A DNA stretch of 64,000 nucleotides from Schizochytrium sp. TIO01 (lineage: Eukaryota; Sar; Bigyra; Thraustochytrida; Thraustochytriidae): assembly GCA_004764695.1 (NCBI GenBank), contig SMSO01000031.1, positions 9,025,761 through 9,089,760 on the forward strand, written 5' to 3'. The notes under the pieces are model-generated. The model ran no database searches and was not told the origin of the DNA. It saw nothing but the letters and a program-made list of their open reading frames with translations. Positions 1 through 12,502 of this stretch are shown piece by piece; the stretch's first letter is position 1; the number at the start of each line of letters is the position of its first letter. A program made the position numbers and the translations under genes.

Positions 1-1454
1 ACAAAACAACTACGCACATGGCTTAAATATAAAATGGTTTCCTACTTCGTACCAGCGATATCAGACTCAGATAAACAAAAACTTTTCGTGTAGTGGATCC
101 TGCTAAATTTACGAGAGTCTAGGCGAATGAATGCAAATCGGAGCGGCCAAACTACTAATTCATCCACTCCAAAGGAGGTGTGGTAATTCTGATTATATGT
201 TTTATACTTTTATTGAAAAAAATCATTTGCTCATAATCTGAGCCTCTAAAATGTCAGATAAATCTGTAAATGGGCATTTGACAAGTCGAGCTTGAGCACG
301 GTATGCGATAGTCGCGAATATCTTCTTCGGTTCCATGTCGATCTTAACAATGAGTGTGCAACGCACCTTGATCCAATTTCAAGTGCTCAACTCGCCCTGG
401 CTGAGGCGGCAGGACCTTCGAACCCAAGATTTCTCCGGAACTCGTTCCAAAGTCAACCAGAGCATGCAAACAGATTTCTTCGTAGTTTAAAAATAAATAA
501 AAATACAACACCAGTTCTGTTAAATTTGACTGAGTTGGCATGAGTCGGCGACGCTCTCTCTCTCTACATGTCAGGACCTTGAAAATTGCCATGCGGCCAA
601 ATCAAAGATCAATTCGTGAATTTTGACAATGTTATTTATACTCTCGTCTTCACTTCAGAGGCATACACGGTATGCGAGCGAGCCGTAAGCCTGCGGCTCT
701 CAGACGATCTTCTTCAAGTTGCGCAACGCCGCATGCACGCGCTCTCTTCTTCGTTTGAAGAGAGTGTTTGCTCTGGATACTCGTAAGATCTCTTCCTCCT
801 CCTGTCATCAACGAGCTAGCTGGCGACCCCGTGTTTTTAATAATCTGCCGCACAGATCAGCCCCTATTCGGGTATCCTCCAAAACAGCCAGTCTTAGAGT
901 GAAGAGACGAAATTTAGAAAGAAGTTTTCACTTCAAAACGAACCGCCTGCTTATTATCGTACATGCAACCTTACGCCCTTCCTTGCCTCGCACAACTATA
1001 CATACATATACCCAACAACGAATCAATGTCCACTGCTTGGAACTGCAATTGGATATCGGGTTCCGCTTCGCAATGAATTCCACATTGCGGAAGTTCATCT
1101 TTGGCCCCATTCTTTGAATTTGTGCATGTATGTATGTATATATGTATGTGTATTTTCGTTCTTTCTTTTGGTACTTGAAAAGTCTCTCGTGGAGCTTTCT
1201 TTTGGCCTCTTCGTAGGAGGGACTTCCTTCTCTGTTAACGTGCTGGTCTACCTTAATGACGCAAGCATTGCACGGCCATAATTATGTGCCGACTGGAGCA
1301 GCCTCAATGAAAATCTTGGCTGAAATGAACGGTGATTGCAACACGCGTTCTTCATCTTCTTGCTCATCTTCGTGAAGGAGTTCGAGCTGAGATCCAACAA
1401 GCAAAGGTTTGCGGGGCTGTGCAGGCGTGTGCCTCCTCGCCACCCACTTAATTG

Positions 1455-1512
1455 GTTGCTTGCTTGCTTGCTTGTTTGTTGCTTGTTTGTTTGTTTGTTT
1501 GTTTGTTTGTTT
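1455..1512. repeat. (TTGC)n/(TTTG)n microsatellite
   Basis: The tract moves from TTGC units to TTTG units. Related TTTG or CAAA tracts recur at 3960-4002, 7451-7474 and 50502-50572. Confidence 0.9.
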
Positions 1513-2073
1513 ACAAAGCGATTGCGTTGTTGATGGCGAGGGAGATTAATTTGGCTTGGCTTGAGGTGCATGCATCCGCAAGAGCAGGAAATGCGTGCCT
1601 GAGCGAAGTTGGCTCAAAGACACGTGCTTGTTGACGAACGTACGCGCCGTCGAAAAGTGGGAATCGAGGATTTGGATCACTGCGAATCGAGCTCGAAGCA
1701 AGTGTCGATAATGTGACTGAGATGTGCAGAGCAGTTGACGCACTGAGGAGGCTGCGCAAGGCGGCGTTGGACCTGCGCGAGTATCTCCCTCGCCTCCCAT
1801 CGCTCCGTTGGTTCAAGGTTGTGATTGCATTTGTTCGCCATTCCGGAAACATCCTTCATCCACGTGGATCGATCGACTCACGATGCCGATTCTTGTTGGA
1901 ATGGGATCAGAGGAGTTGATCATCGTCAACGATGGGCAGACAGTCCATCAAGCCAAGCCAAGCCAAGTCAAGTCAAGGAAGTACGGGTGAGCGAGCGCAT
2001 TGGGTTGACCAACGTACTCCCTCCTCAGCTTGTCTTCGTGGAGCTGTGAATATCCTGGCGGCGGGAAATGACA

Positions 2074-2110
2074 CATTGCATTGCATTGCATTGCATTGCA
2101 TTGCATTGCA
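2074..2110. repeat. (CATTG)n pentanucleotide repeat
   Basis: About 7.4 perfect copies of a five-base unit in non-coding DNA. Confidence 0.9.
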
Positions 2111-2236
2111 GACCGAGCTCGAGAGAATGCATGCCAATGGGCTGCACGGACATGCCAATTCTCAGCCTCTGCTCGTTTGATTGAGCGTGCGCTTCTTTGA
2201 TTTGATTTTATATTCTTGGATTTTACTCTTCGATTG

Positions 2237-2262
2237 CTTCTTCTTCTTCTTCTTCTTCTTCT
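2237..2262. repeat. (TTC)n microsatellite
   Basis: About 8 to 9 perfect TTC units in a pyrimidine-rich context. Confidence 0.85.
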
Positions 2263-2507
2263 GTCAAGTTCTGTGGCCTCCTCCACTCCACACCTGCGTC
2301 ACCAACAGCTGGAACACGTGCATATCAACCCTCGAGGCCTTCAGCTTGCAAGGAAGAGAAGATGCCGTAGAGTGCCACGAAGAAAAGAAACCTTCGATTG
2401 AAGCCCTTTTGCAGACGCCGTCGAAAACTGGGGATGATTTTGACCCTTAATCTTCAATCTTCGCCCTGTGCTCATACTTATTCAAGATGCATTTGTTTAT
2501 ATACATG

Positions 2508-2516
2508 ATACATACA

Positions 2517-2545
<29 letters not shown>
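2508..2545. repeat. (CATA)n microsatellite
   Basis: About nine copies of CATA, followed closely by an ATTC tract at 2661-2683. Confidence 0.9.
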
Positions 2546-2547
<2 letters not shown>

Positions 2548-2660
2548 GCATTCGTCCACACAAGTACTGCTAAAGTGCATCTCTACCCATGCCCTCCATC
2601 CATTCATCCATTCACTTCAAGCTGCTTCTTCTTTTTGCTAGTTTCTATAAGTTAAGTAAC

Positions 2661-2683
2661 TTCATTCATTCATTCATTCATTC
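2661..2683. repeat. (TTCA)n microsatellite
   Basis: Five to six perfect TTCA units. Confidence 0.85.
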
Positions 2684-3959
2684 GTTGCCCGTCCATGTAT
2701 CGTGGTTCAAAGTTCATCGCATATCTCGCTTGAATCCTGTTGAAAGGCCCACAGCCGCTGCCCAACAGCAGTAGCTGTTGTAAGGCGATTGAGTGAAAGA
2801 TGTTTTCTTCTTTCTATTTTTAACAAGTTGGGATAACTAAAGAGGCGGATATTACGTCGGGTGCTAGCTATAGGCTGCCTCCGATATAATATAGCACCAC
2901 GAGTGACCTGGCTAGGTAATACTCCTCTCACAAGTCAGAGGCTACTCCTATATTGAAGCGGCAGGTAGTAGGTACAGTCCCTTTCCTGCATCACTAATAA
3001 ATTGTTTTAAATCTGAATGCCAGTTTTTGTTTTAATGGATAAACAAAAAAACTTTGCTTTGAAATAAATACGTCAATAAATGAAGTTGAAGACCATCCAT
3101 CTTTCTTAGCTGGAGCGAAACCAAACAAGCCAAGGCTAAGGACGCAGGCACACGCCCGATGGTGGCCAGGAAGCACAGCGTTGAGATAGCGAGTCGATGA
3201 TGGAGAAAGGACCACCCAACCAAAAGGATGAAACTTCGAAGCAGCAACGGCCTTCGGGGCCTTCGTGTTGACGGAATGACGAGAACTTCACTCAGTCAGG
3301 CCGCTTATTAGAACCGAAGCCATTGAAGTTGTGACTGATCCGGGAACGAAAGTGTGAATCCGCGGAAGGAAAGCTAAAAAAAGCTTTGCAAACACTGATT
3401 TGACGTTTTTGATGCTAAAAACAAGAGCAACTTGAAGCAAGAAGAAAAACGTGCAAGTGTAAACAGAGGAGGCTTTAAATCTGTTGATGCATCTTTCATC
3501 ATTTGTCTCTGCGAGGGTAGCGGTGCGGTAGCAGGTCTTATGTCAAAAAATAAAATATATAAACCAATAAAAAACAAACTTAGAAGATAACGAACTTGAA
3601 CTTTCTTCTATTCGTTTGTTTAGTATACCGACGTGGTAGCTTGAGTTTGAAAGGAACAGCATAAAATGACTTGGGTCCTACAGAAGAGAGTAGAAACCAT
3701 CATAGACGAATCGAAGCAACCACACTTTTTCTGGCACTTGACAATCCGACAATCATTCTCTTCAAGTTGATTTGCCTTTGCTTCGAGAAGTTTGATTTAT
3801 TTCTGGTTAGGGCTTCGAAGCGGGTTCGTTGCCCTCGTGCTTTGGATAGATAAAACCTCGCGATATTGACTTCTATAGCCAACCAGAGATGAATACAGGT
3901 GCCTACTCAGCCAACCATTCACGTCGCGAAAACCAGCCAAACAAACAACTTGAAACTCG

Positions 3960-4002
3960 AAACAAACAAACAAACAAATAAACAAACAAACAAACAAACA
4001 AA
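3960..4002. repeat. (CAAA)n microsatellite
   Basis: About ten units with one CAAA to TAAA interruption. It is the reverse-strand counterpart of the TTTG tracts elsewhere in the window. Confidence 0.9.
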
Positions 4003-4202
4003 TCGATCAGACTGGCATCAATTAGCTCAGCAAGTAACAGTTCTTCTCAAACTTGAAAGGTGGTGGGCGAGATCGTTCTTTATTGAAAGTAATATGGAGT
4101 GGATCGATTTTAGTGTTGATCACATGTTTCTATTTTAAGATAACTCTTATTTTCATGACCAGTTAGTATAATAAGTGCAGCAACTTCAATAAAGTTTAGT
4201 TA

Positions 4203-4262
4203 GTACCTAATCTTGCTGACTACTCTCATTAAGTAATGCTAATGAGCGAGTAGTTTAGGTAC
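4203..4262. repeat. Nested inverted repeat (60 nt)
   Basis: The outer arms GTACCTAA (4203-4210) and TTAGGTAC (4255-4262) are perfectly complementary. The inner arms 4220-4231 (CTACTCTCATTA) and 4240-4253 (TAATGAGCGAGTAG) are complementary apart from a two-base bulge. As RNA or single-stranded DNA this could fold into a two-part hairpin. It may be a small non-autonomous element remnant or a structured non-coding RNA; nothing in the sequence decides between them. Confidence 0.7.
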
Positions 4263-7200
4263 TTCGAGTTTCCTTTGGAAGATGATGTACTGCACGTTTG
4301 TCTGTTTTGCTTCTCTTTTGGGGTACTATAAACCCCTAAGTACTGGTACTTTCTTCTTTTTCTTTTTTGAAGAGTGAACTCTGTTAGACCCCGGAACCTT
4401 TTAATGAGAGTGTCGATTTGGAACTTCTTCCACTTTCTAGAAACGTTTTCATTGTCCCTTTTAATATTTGTTTTAACCTAATTTTACTTCTTGGAAAAAA
4501 AATGAACACTGCTGTGCTCTATTATTGTGATCTTGCGATTTCATCACTTTAGACTTAGCTGAAGCCTCAGAATGGTTAAAATAAATAACGCTCCTAGAAC
4601 AAGAAGCGCGCAAGCAAAAGCAAATACAACCTTGAAACTACAAGGTCACTTATCGTCGAGGCATGTCAGAAAAGAACGACAAGGTTTCCAAGTCTAAAGC
4701 ATTCTCCCAAAACAAGCAGGACTAGAAAATGACGAAAAAGGGAGCCTCCCAAGATGATCGTAGTGCCCTCTCATAATTCTGTGCACAGTCTGCTCACAGT
4801 TAGACATAAGGTGCACTTTGCAATTATGCGCGCCTTTTTTGAAGCGGTTCGCGCAAAGTTCGACATATCCATCATGACTAGCAAGCCAGGAACCCCAACT
4901 AGACTCCCCTGGTGCCCCTCTCCTATGGAGGACTTCATCTGATGGGTGACCTTTCTTCAAAGCTTGCAAGTTTTTTAGTTTCTTTAAACCTTGGGTGCCT
5001 CACTTCCATTTGAATCTCTTCTTTAACCCATTTCTGGAAGATACAACTACTATCTATACTCATAGTCAGAAGTAGTGTTAAGTCAATCCCCGCATAATCT
5101 TCTCTATTCCACATATTTGATACAAAGTTAGTCTCTTCTTTTCTTTGCTTTTATATAGAAGCATTATTTTCTTTCTTTCTTTTCAAACTCAATGAAGTAT
5201 TTACTTAGGTAAAGAATAATAAAAATATGGTTTTAAAATATGGTTTGTACACGACAATATTTCTTACTATAATAAGGCTAAGACTTGAAACTCCTTCTCT
5301 TTGAATACTGCCTATATCACTGTTGTTCTCTCATGATCATTTCTGTTTTACCAATCTTAGATATGGTCCTGATTCCATCCGTAGTAAGTGGAGGAGAGCA
5401 ACCACAAAGCTAGCAGAAACGCTAATGATTGGCTGTGTGGTATTTCTTACTCTAAAAGCAATTGCAAAGTCTGAGTGTCGATGTTCTTTTATCTTCTCTG
5501 CTCCCACTCACTTCACATAAAAAACAAAATGCCTCTTTCTCTGTCTCTGCCGCTGTGACAAACGGAGAACTTGTCCTTTTCTCTTCTTATGATGAAGGTC
5601 AGACAGTTCGTCCGTGAAGAGGACTACTTTGGAATAGATTGCTTAGTGTGCCTTAATTGCCTTACTGACCGTGGCGGTTGTGGACTCGCAAAAAAAAAAG
5701 TTGCTTCATTCCAGCTTGTTAAATGCGAGGACCCCTTATGGTTCCAGGACCGCATACCCTAAGCTCTAGCCAAACCTTAGATTTTAAAACTTAGATTAAT
5801 AAGTAGAATCAGTTTTGTTTCTTGAAATATTCTCTTTCCGTTTAAAAATCCTCTGGAATGAAATACATTGCGAAAATTAAAGTTTTGTGCAAATAGGTTA
5901 TGAACATATGATCAAATTCGATTGTTTCATAAAACTTTACACAGGGTCCGACCAGCAGAAAGAAAAAGAGAAAGAGTTTTCATTAAAGGAACATTACATA
6001 TAATTTTTTAATTGAATACTCTCTTTTTAATTGATGCACGTGAATGATCAAACTAATTGGAATGTTTTAAAACAAGAATTTAAAAGTCATATAATTTTTA
6101 TGTTATATTTTATTATTTTTAATAAATGTTTTTACAACAACACTGCATTAAATTGAGATGAATATTAGTGATCTGTCGAGGTTGCCTTCTTTTAATCCGG
6201 AATCCCCAAAGTAAAAGTATTGCTCGAATTAGTTTTTTGTTAATAAAATAAAAACAATGGTATCTAAGTATGATATACTGGACATCTTTTTGCTCCAACT
6301 CATGATGCGTCTCTCTCTCTTGAGCGTTAAGCCCCACTTAAATACCTTACCTACGTGTCCATAATGCAGAATGGCGGCGGACGGGCGGGCCTTGTTTCAG
6401 AATGATAGACCAATAAACATATAAAATAATTAAAGACATAAATAGACATTTAAAATATATTTTTTTATTCTTATTCTTCTATATTTAAAAATAATAAATA
6501 AACAATAACAAATAAATAAAAGCAGCGGAGTCCGAAAGGACTCTTTGCAGAACCCAGATCGATTGGTTGATTGATGGATGGATTGATTGATTGATTGGTC
6601 AAGATCTTGAACAACGCAGACAAACTATGCATTGGGCAAGAAAAGAAAAGTTCAATTGGGCAGAACGAAGACAACAAGGAAAGACGGACTCTTGGAAAAA
6701 GAAATACCAGCTCTCACGAAGACCTGTTCATTTATGCGAATTCGCATGGCCTCATAAAGTACGTGGGCGGATTGTATCATTTCTATTTAATTATTTGCAA
6801 CATACTATTTATCTCCATAACTAATACTTACTTACTCTCGCACCAAGAGGAGGGGACCCACGCAGCCTTTCCCTTCTGACTTTTAAGGCCGGGGGAAAGG
6901 AAAAAGGACATAGAAGAAAGAAAATAAGAGCTTTTCCTCTTTTTTGCTTCTTTGTCCATCGCGTGCTGGAAACGAGGATTGAGAGAGGATGGCCCGGCTG
7001 AGGACGAAGGTGGCAGTGATAATGGCGTGGTGCTGGTATCCGATAGCGCCTTTATTTATTTATTTGGCTCGCCGGTCCCTTAGTGTCTCTTCTGCTTGCT
7101 GTTTGTTTGCAACTGGTTCTCTCTTCTCTTGTTGGTCTTCTCCTTTTTCTTTTCTTTTTGGTCCCTCATCTTACTTACTTACTTAGTTTCATGGAAAAGC

Positions 7201-7450
7201 AATCAATCACCTCCAACTCTGCTCAAAGAAAGGCAGGCAGGGAGGTACCCTTTTAGCTATGCAATTCCATTGGCCCCGCCTCCTCTTTACTTTGAGCAGA
7301 GCGCGTCTGAGTCTGCGGATGGACTCATTCTTCGCTTAGAGAGAGAAGAGAAGAGAAGAGAAGAGACTGGCTTGCGATAACGAGTGCACCAACCCGCCCA
7401 AGAGGCGGTTTGGGCACTCTTCCTTTTCAAGTTGTACATTCATTCATTAC

Positions 7451-7474
7451 TGTTTGTTTGTTTGTTTGTTTGTT
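7451..7474. repeat. (TTTG)n microsatellite
   Basis: Six TTTG units in a T-rich region. Confidence 0.85.
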
Positions 7475-7865
7475 GAAGTTATAATTTGTTTTGGGATTTT
7501 CTTCTTTTTCTTTTTTAGTGTCCGAAGAAGAAAGAAGAGAAAGAGGGACTGAGGACTGACTTTCTTTTTTGTTTTCTCTTAGTTTTTGTTTTCTTCTTTC
7601 TAAGTTATGGTATAAAAGGAAGCAGCGAGGCGAACAACATTTACAGAACCAAGACGGAACAAATATGGAACAAGGCGGGGAGGCAAACGAAGCAGCAGCA
7701 AATTCGAAATTGAGACACCAATCGACTCACAAAGAAACAAAGCGCATCGACGAATTGATTAATTGAATGATTCATTGATTCATTGATTGACTCATATAGC
7801 AACCGATTGCACTCTGCTAGCAGATAACAAGTGGCGAGACCAACAGGCACTCTTGCCTTCCGTTT

Positions 7866-7926
7866 AAGCAAGCAAAGCAAGCAAAGCAAGCAAAGCAAGC
7901 AAAGCAAGCAAAGCAAGCAAAGCAAG
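7866..7926. repeat. Period-9 tandem array
   Basis: About 6.7 perfect copies of a nine-base unit (AGCAAGCAA type) with no substitutions. Perfect identity suggests recent expansion. Confidence 0.9.
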
Positions 7927-9058
7927 GAGAAGAGGTCGAAGACTCTACAACTTACTTTTGCTCCCTAAGAAAAGAGGAAGAGAGGGGAAAGGCAAAATAG
8001 CAATTCGGTCTTTCTTTTGGTTTCTATCCATCTCTTCTGAACTCCTTTTGCAAGAATAAGAGATTTTGATCGATCGATTGAAACAGCGTCGCAAATCAGA
8101 ATCGATTTGCTCTTACTGCAAGTTTTGCTGCTGTAGCACAAACCAAGCTGTACTCCTTCACCTGCCAGGCACGTGTGCTGCAACGAGTCAGCAAACCCTA
8201 GAGGACAAAAGTACCTTGCATTGCAACCAGGGACCAAGGTCACGTGCATCAAATCGAGGCGCTTGTGTATTGGGGTTGCAAGGCTGTAGGCGTGAAATTC
8301 GGGACTTGCAGAATTACCTGCGAAAAACCTTAATATTACTGCTACTAGTTCTGTGCAACTGTGCAAGACTTTAGGCTACTACTATTCGCCTAGATATTTA
8401 CCTGGGGCGTAAACATTTAATCTCCCAATCACTTGGTCCGCGGACAATAACCAAAAGATTTCAAGAACTCCAACGACAACCCGCGCGCCTTTGGATATAC
8501 ATCGCACACTTTCCAAATAATTAGACTTACGAGAACCCCACCCTGTATAACGAGTGTGACGCTGCTTTCTCCAATTCATCGTCTGAGACTCGTGGCACGA
8601 GATCAATTCAAGGCTTACCAGCTACCTTCTTCCTATTTACAGGAAATCTAATCTCCTTCCGCTAACAGTTCTCTCCAAACCCGAAACCTTTTGTAGCATC
8701 TTCGCTGCATACCACAGCCTTCAAGTGAAAGTCTCCCATCTTGCTTATTGTCTCAAGCAAGGAAACACTTCCCGGGTATCTTGACGAAATCAAAATCAAG
8801 CCTCAAGATTCACATTCCTTGAACCTTGTGGGTGACCGTCAAGACAGCATCAGCTCTATCTCACAGATACAAGACAGAACAGGGCGCACTCAAATCGCAC
8901 AGAAATCTTTCGCTGGTACCACTGGGTTCTCGTCCTCGACTCCTGTTCCCACGTTGCAGCCTCGAGACAAACCCACGAAGCTACCAGCTGAACAGAGCAT
9001 AGGAGTTACATCCGGTGCAACATCTGCACGTGCGAGTGGCGGGCTTTTGAAAAAAACA

Positions 9059-10456
9059 ATGGCCACTGCTGGTATTAAGAGAACTTCAACCTCTGCATTT
9101 GGCCTTGACGAGCCATTCGACTTATTTTACACTAAACGAACCCGCCGCGACAACGAATTGGACTGGCCCATGTATCAAAACAATTTCAACAACAACAACA
9201 ACAACAACGGGAACGGTACGAGTTATACTTTCGGTTTTGACACAGACATACCCCCTTTTTTGGCATCTTTCACAAGTGAACCGTCTGCCCAGCGCAACCA
9301 AGACCTTCGTCATGGAGGAAACATCTTTCGTGAGGAGGAGGTTAATCCTGGCCATCAGCTTAGCTCAAGTGCATTCCCTCCGTTTATGAGTTCTCAGGTG
9401 GAAGATACGGTTGAGGTCAATCTTGGTAATGGTAGGACCGCCCCCGAGCATAACGTCCCCCCGCCACCACCTACATTGCTTACTCACCACTCACTCTCGG
9501 CTTTTTCATCATCATCTTCTTCTTCTTCTTCTTCTTCTTCTTCTTCTTCCTCGACGTCTTCAGTTGCCTCTGGCACACCCTATTTGGCACATCAATATAG
9601 CGCACCCCCACATCTGATCAGATCACCCCACGACGCAGATGAGGATTACTGGGCTATGGTGGCCTCGGCACTAGGCAGCAACGAGCAAGAAGGTGGATTT
9701 TTTTCACATCATGGTCAAGGAAACACTGGAGCTGCCTTGCATAGCAGCCAGGCTTCCCGCAGCTTTGAGCCACCCTTGCATCTGATGCAAGAGCGGAGCA
9801 TTTCTGCACCAGCAGCAGCTATGATCAAGCACGAGCAAGAGGAGCAAACGATCTCTAGTGAAGACTTGGATCACCTTCATCAACATGATGAACATGCGGT
9901 TAAGGAGGAGCCCAAGTCCCCAAGTAACAGCAGTGTCAGCAGCAACAATCCCAATGTCACCGGCTCACATAATGGGGACGGAACCTTTACAGGTCACAGC
10001 GAGCCAATTGTTCGTACAAGTTACCTTGCAATCAACCAGAGTGGTCTCGCATACCAAATCTTCATGCGCCACGTGCAACAAGATAACGAGAATGATACCG
10101 CTGATGCATCCCAGGTTTTCTCCAAGCAATGCTTTGAGGAGTGGCTTAATACTCGCCTCACACCTTTGAAAAACCCTTTCGAATCTTATCGCCGCGCTCT
10201 TCTTGCTCATGTTACTGGTCTCGATGGCCGCAAACCCTTTCCTCCTTCTGTAGAGCAGGACATCCTTCGCATTGTTCGCATAAGCTCGATTTGGCCTTGT
10301 TTTGAGGGCCATACATTACCAAACGGGCGCCCTGTTCAAGTTGGTATCTATGGTTTCCGCGGCTATGGTTATTGGGAAAAAAATGCTGCTAGTCATAGCC
10401 AAGATGTTAAAACCGAAACCGAGGACTCGCGCATGCATCGCCACTTTTCTCGCTAA
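9059..10456 (+). CDS. Orphan low-complexity protein with SUMO consensus sites, possible transcription regulator
   Basis: The family is not recognised. From the ATG at 9059 the product is 465 aa. It has an Asn run near residues 41-50, a Pro run near 134-138, a Ser run near 150-167, and a compact C-terminal segment (about 315-445) rich in Trp, Tyr, Arg and Leu that looks folded; it contains EEWLNTRLTPLKNPFESYRR and GIYGFRGYGYWEK. Three sites match the SUMO consensus PsiKxE: IKHE (about 258), VKEE (about 282) and VKTE (about 451). The second extends to VKEEPKSP, the phosphorylation-dependent SUMO motif known from transcription factors, so a nuclear regulatory role is inferred. The frame is open for 110 codons upstream of 9059, back to a TGA at 8726, without an ATG, so an upstream exon or a non-AUG start is possible. 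Confidence 0.75.
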   Translation: MATAGIKRTSTSAFGLDEPFDLFYTKRTRRDNELDWPMYQNNFNNNNNNNGNGTSYTFGFDTDIPPFLASFTSEPSAQRNQDLRHGGNIFREEEVNPGHQLSSSAFPPFMSSQVEDTVEVNLGNGRTAPEHNVPPPPPTLLTHHSLSAFSSSSSSSSSSSSSSSSTSSVASGTPYLAHQYSAPPHLIRSPHDADEDYWAMVASALGSNEQEGGFFSHHGQGNTGAALHSSQASRSFEPPLHLMQERSISAPAAAMIKHEQEEQTISSEDLDHLHQHDEHAVKEEPKSPSNSSVSSNNPNVTGSHNGDGTFTGHSEPIVRTSYLAINQSGLAYQIFMRHVQQDNENDTADASQVFSKQCFEEWLNTRLTPLKNPFESYRRALLAHVTGLDGRKPFPPSVEQDILRIVRISSIWPCFEGHTLPNGRPVQVGIYGFRGYGYWEKNAASHSQDVKTETEDSRMHRHFSR

Positions 10457-12465
10457 GGGTATTATTTCCTTTTTGAAACAAGCTATTGAGGACAAATTAA
10501 TTCATACGATGGATTGAAAACGAAATAAGAAAAGCTTGCATTTACGTGGTTTTATTGATTTGTAATCAATCAAAGTGGTCCTTCCACCACGACGCCTGCG
10601 ATGATACGAGAACATGTTGTGTGATAGATTTATTTTCGTGCGATGCTGGTCAGGGTCTCTTCTTTGATCCTCCTTTGCGCCCCGCTATATCTCTTTCGAT
10701 ATGAGACACTTTCTTGTCTTGTACATGCCCATCTCAGCTCCAGCATGAAAAAATCTTTGGACTCTTAAATGAGCACATTTGGCTACTAGGATAATGCCCC
10801 AAACTTATATGCGCCATTTATCAAAAAGGTCATTCTCACGATGCAAGGAAAACACCACGCTTTATCATGACGCTTGCACATGCCGTACACGCGCAGAACG
10901 AATACTGTTCTTTTGGGAGATCACTCCAGAGATCACACGGTTCAAAATTGGTATTCTAAAACAAATACCACCTTTTCATAGTAAAGTATATATCAAATTA
11001 TCAACCTCTTATCTCATTAATCATCAGAATCCTACCTTTGCCAATCCCTGCTGAGTGAGAAATTCTCACCGAATCATGTTGGTATCTAATCCATCCATTA
11101 CTGCCAACTGGTACCTAACGTAGTCCTTATCGTTCATAGTACATGCGCACAATTTTTGTAGATTGGGACAAGGAATCAACACTGCCTCTGCTGTCATATA
11201 CCAAAAAAATTAATTCGACTTCTGAAATCCCGCAATCGCTTGCTGGTATATGTATTTTAAAAAGTTCAGAGACGAGCTTTGGTGGCATGGAGGAGAAGAA
11301 ATCCACATTTTATGTCGTCCTGTAACCTGACTTCATTAAAAGAACTCTGTTTTATCGATGGAGAAGACTGATATTATCCTCTTTAAAGTATATATATACT
11401 GGTAAACACATCATCAGCCTAGATTATGGGCAAGCTCTCCCCTTCTTCGCCCTGTGAAGTTCCAGTCGCACATGCTGCTGCTGCTGCTGCTGATGCTGTA
11501 AGTTAAGAAGTGAAAAGAATTAAATATAAAGTTAACAAAACGGTTTCTTTCCTTGCACAACTAACATCTAGGTAAGTGTAATTAGGCAGCCTCCTTGTAA
11601 AGCAGTAGGTTAATGGGGCTCTCGATAACCTTGGCATCAACTTCACTGGCTGCTTGACCATATCTCCACTTTCGGCAGTAATAACAAAGACTTTTAACAG
11701 TATCACTAACTAAAAATTGTGCAAGGGTTGGGTACCTATTTTCTTATTGAGTCGGGTAACTCTGAGGTCGTGTTTCTAAATTTCACTCGATTTCATCAAA
11801 CCTCTATCTGTCAGTGCCTGTGTTGCGAATGAGCAAGATCCAGCTCTAATACTTAAGTCAAAGTCTCCAACTAGCAGTTCGAAAATCAATAGTTGCAGGA
11901 CATCATTGTAAGTAACTAACAAGCCTGTTAAACAGTTTCTATTGACACCCACTTGTAATTTTTGCATGACCTTGCTTCCGCGCCTCGCATTTTTTATCCG
12001 GGATATTCTATGTACCTACCTCTACTACTAAGGACTTCAGTACATGCTCTCGAAAACCACGAAATTAGGCTCTAGAGTTAGTAATAAGAGCAAGTTGCAC
12101 ATGATTTAACTTATTACCTTTGACCAGTGAGAGTGGTAGTACCTACCTACTAACCAAAGCTCAAACCTCAGGGAAAGAGCATCAATTCTTCTTCCCATCA
12201 AGTGAGACTTGCACTCCTACGTTTGATTGCAGGTTCGTGGCGATATACGCTAGGTCTCCAAGTGGAGGCTCACAGAATTGCATCAAAACCTCGCAACTAT
12301 TCGATTCATAAACCAAAGACTCCACTCTCTGCAAATGCCGGTCTGTCTTTCACAATTCGCCGAGGCGTCTGTCTCCTGAGTCCACGCCGCTATATTGCTG
12401 CGGTAGCAGAGGCCTTCCCAGCGAGCGAGAGGCTGAGTGAGCAAGACGTCAGCACGCATCCGCCC

Positions 12466-12502
12466 TCTCCTCCTCCTCCTCCTCCTCCTCCTCCTCCTCC
12501 TC
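12466..12502. repeat. (CCT)n microsatellite
   Basis: About twelve perfect trinucleotide units, which create spurious Pro, Leu, Gly and Arg runs in several frames. Confidence 0.9.

Larger units (their letters stand above)
1..8728. other. Gene-poor, microsatellite-rich region
   Basis: No reading frame here has both an ATG start and convincing protein-like composition. The longest frames (about 130 codons, near 719-1117 and 7965-8366) have no recognisable motif, and overlapping frames on both strands look equally good, as expected by chance. The stretch holds many tetra- and pentanucleotide microsatellites (listed separately), a clear inverted repeat at 4203-4262, and a canonical TATAAAAG at 7611 with no gene visible downstream. 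Short-exon genes or non-coding RNAs cannot be excluded by eye. Confidence 0.6.
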
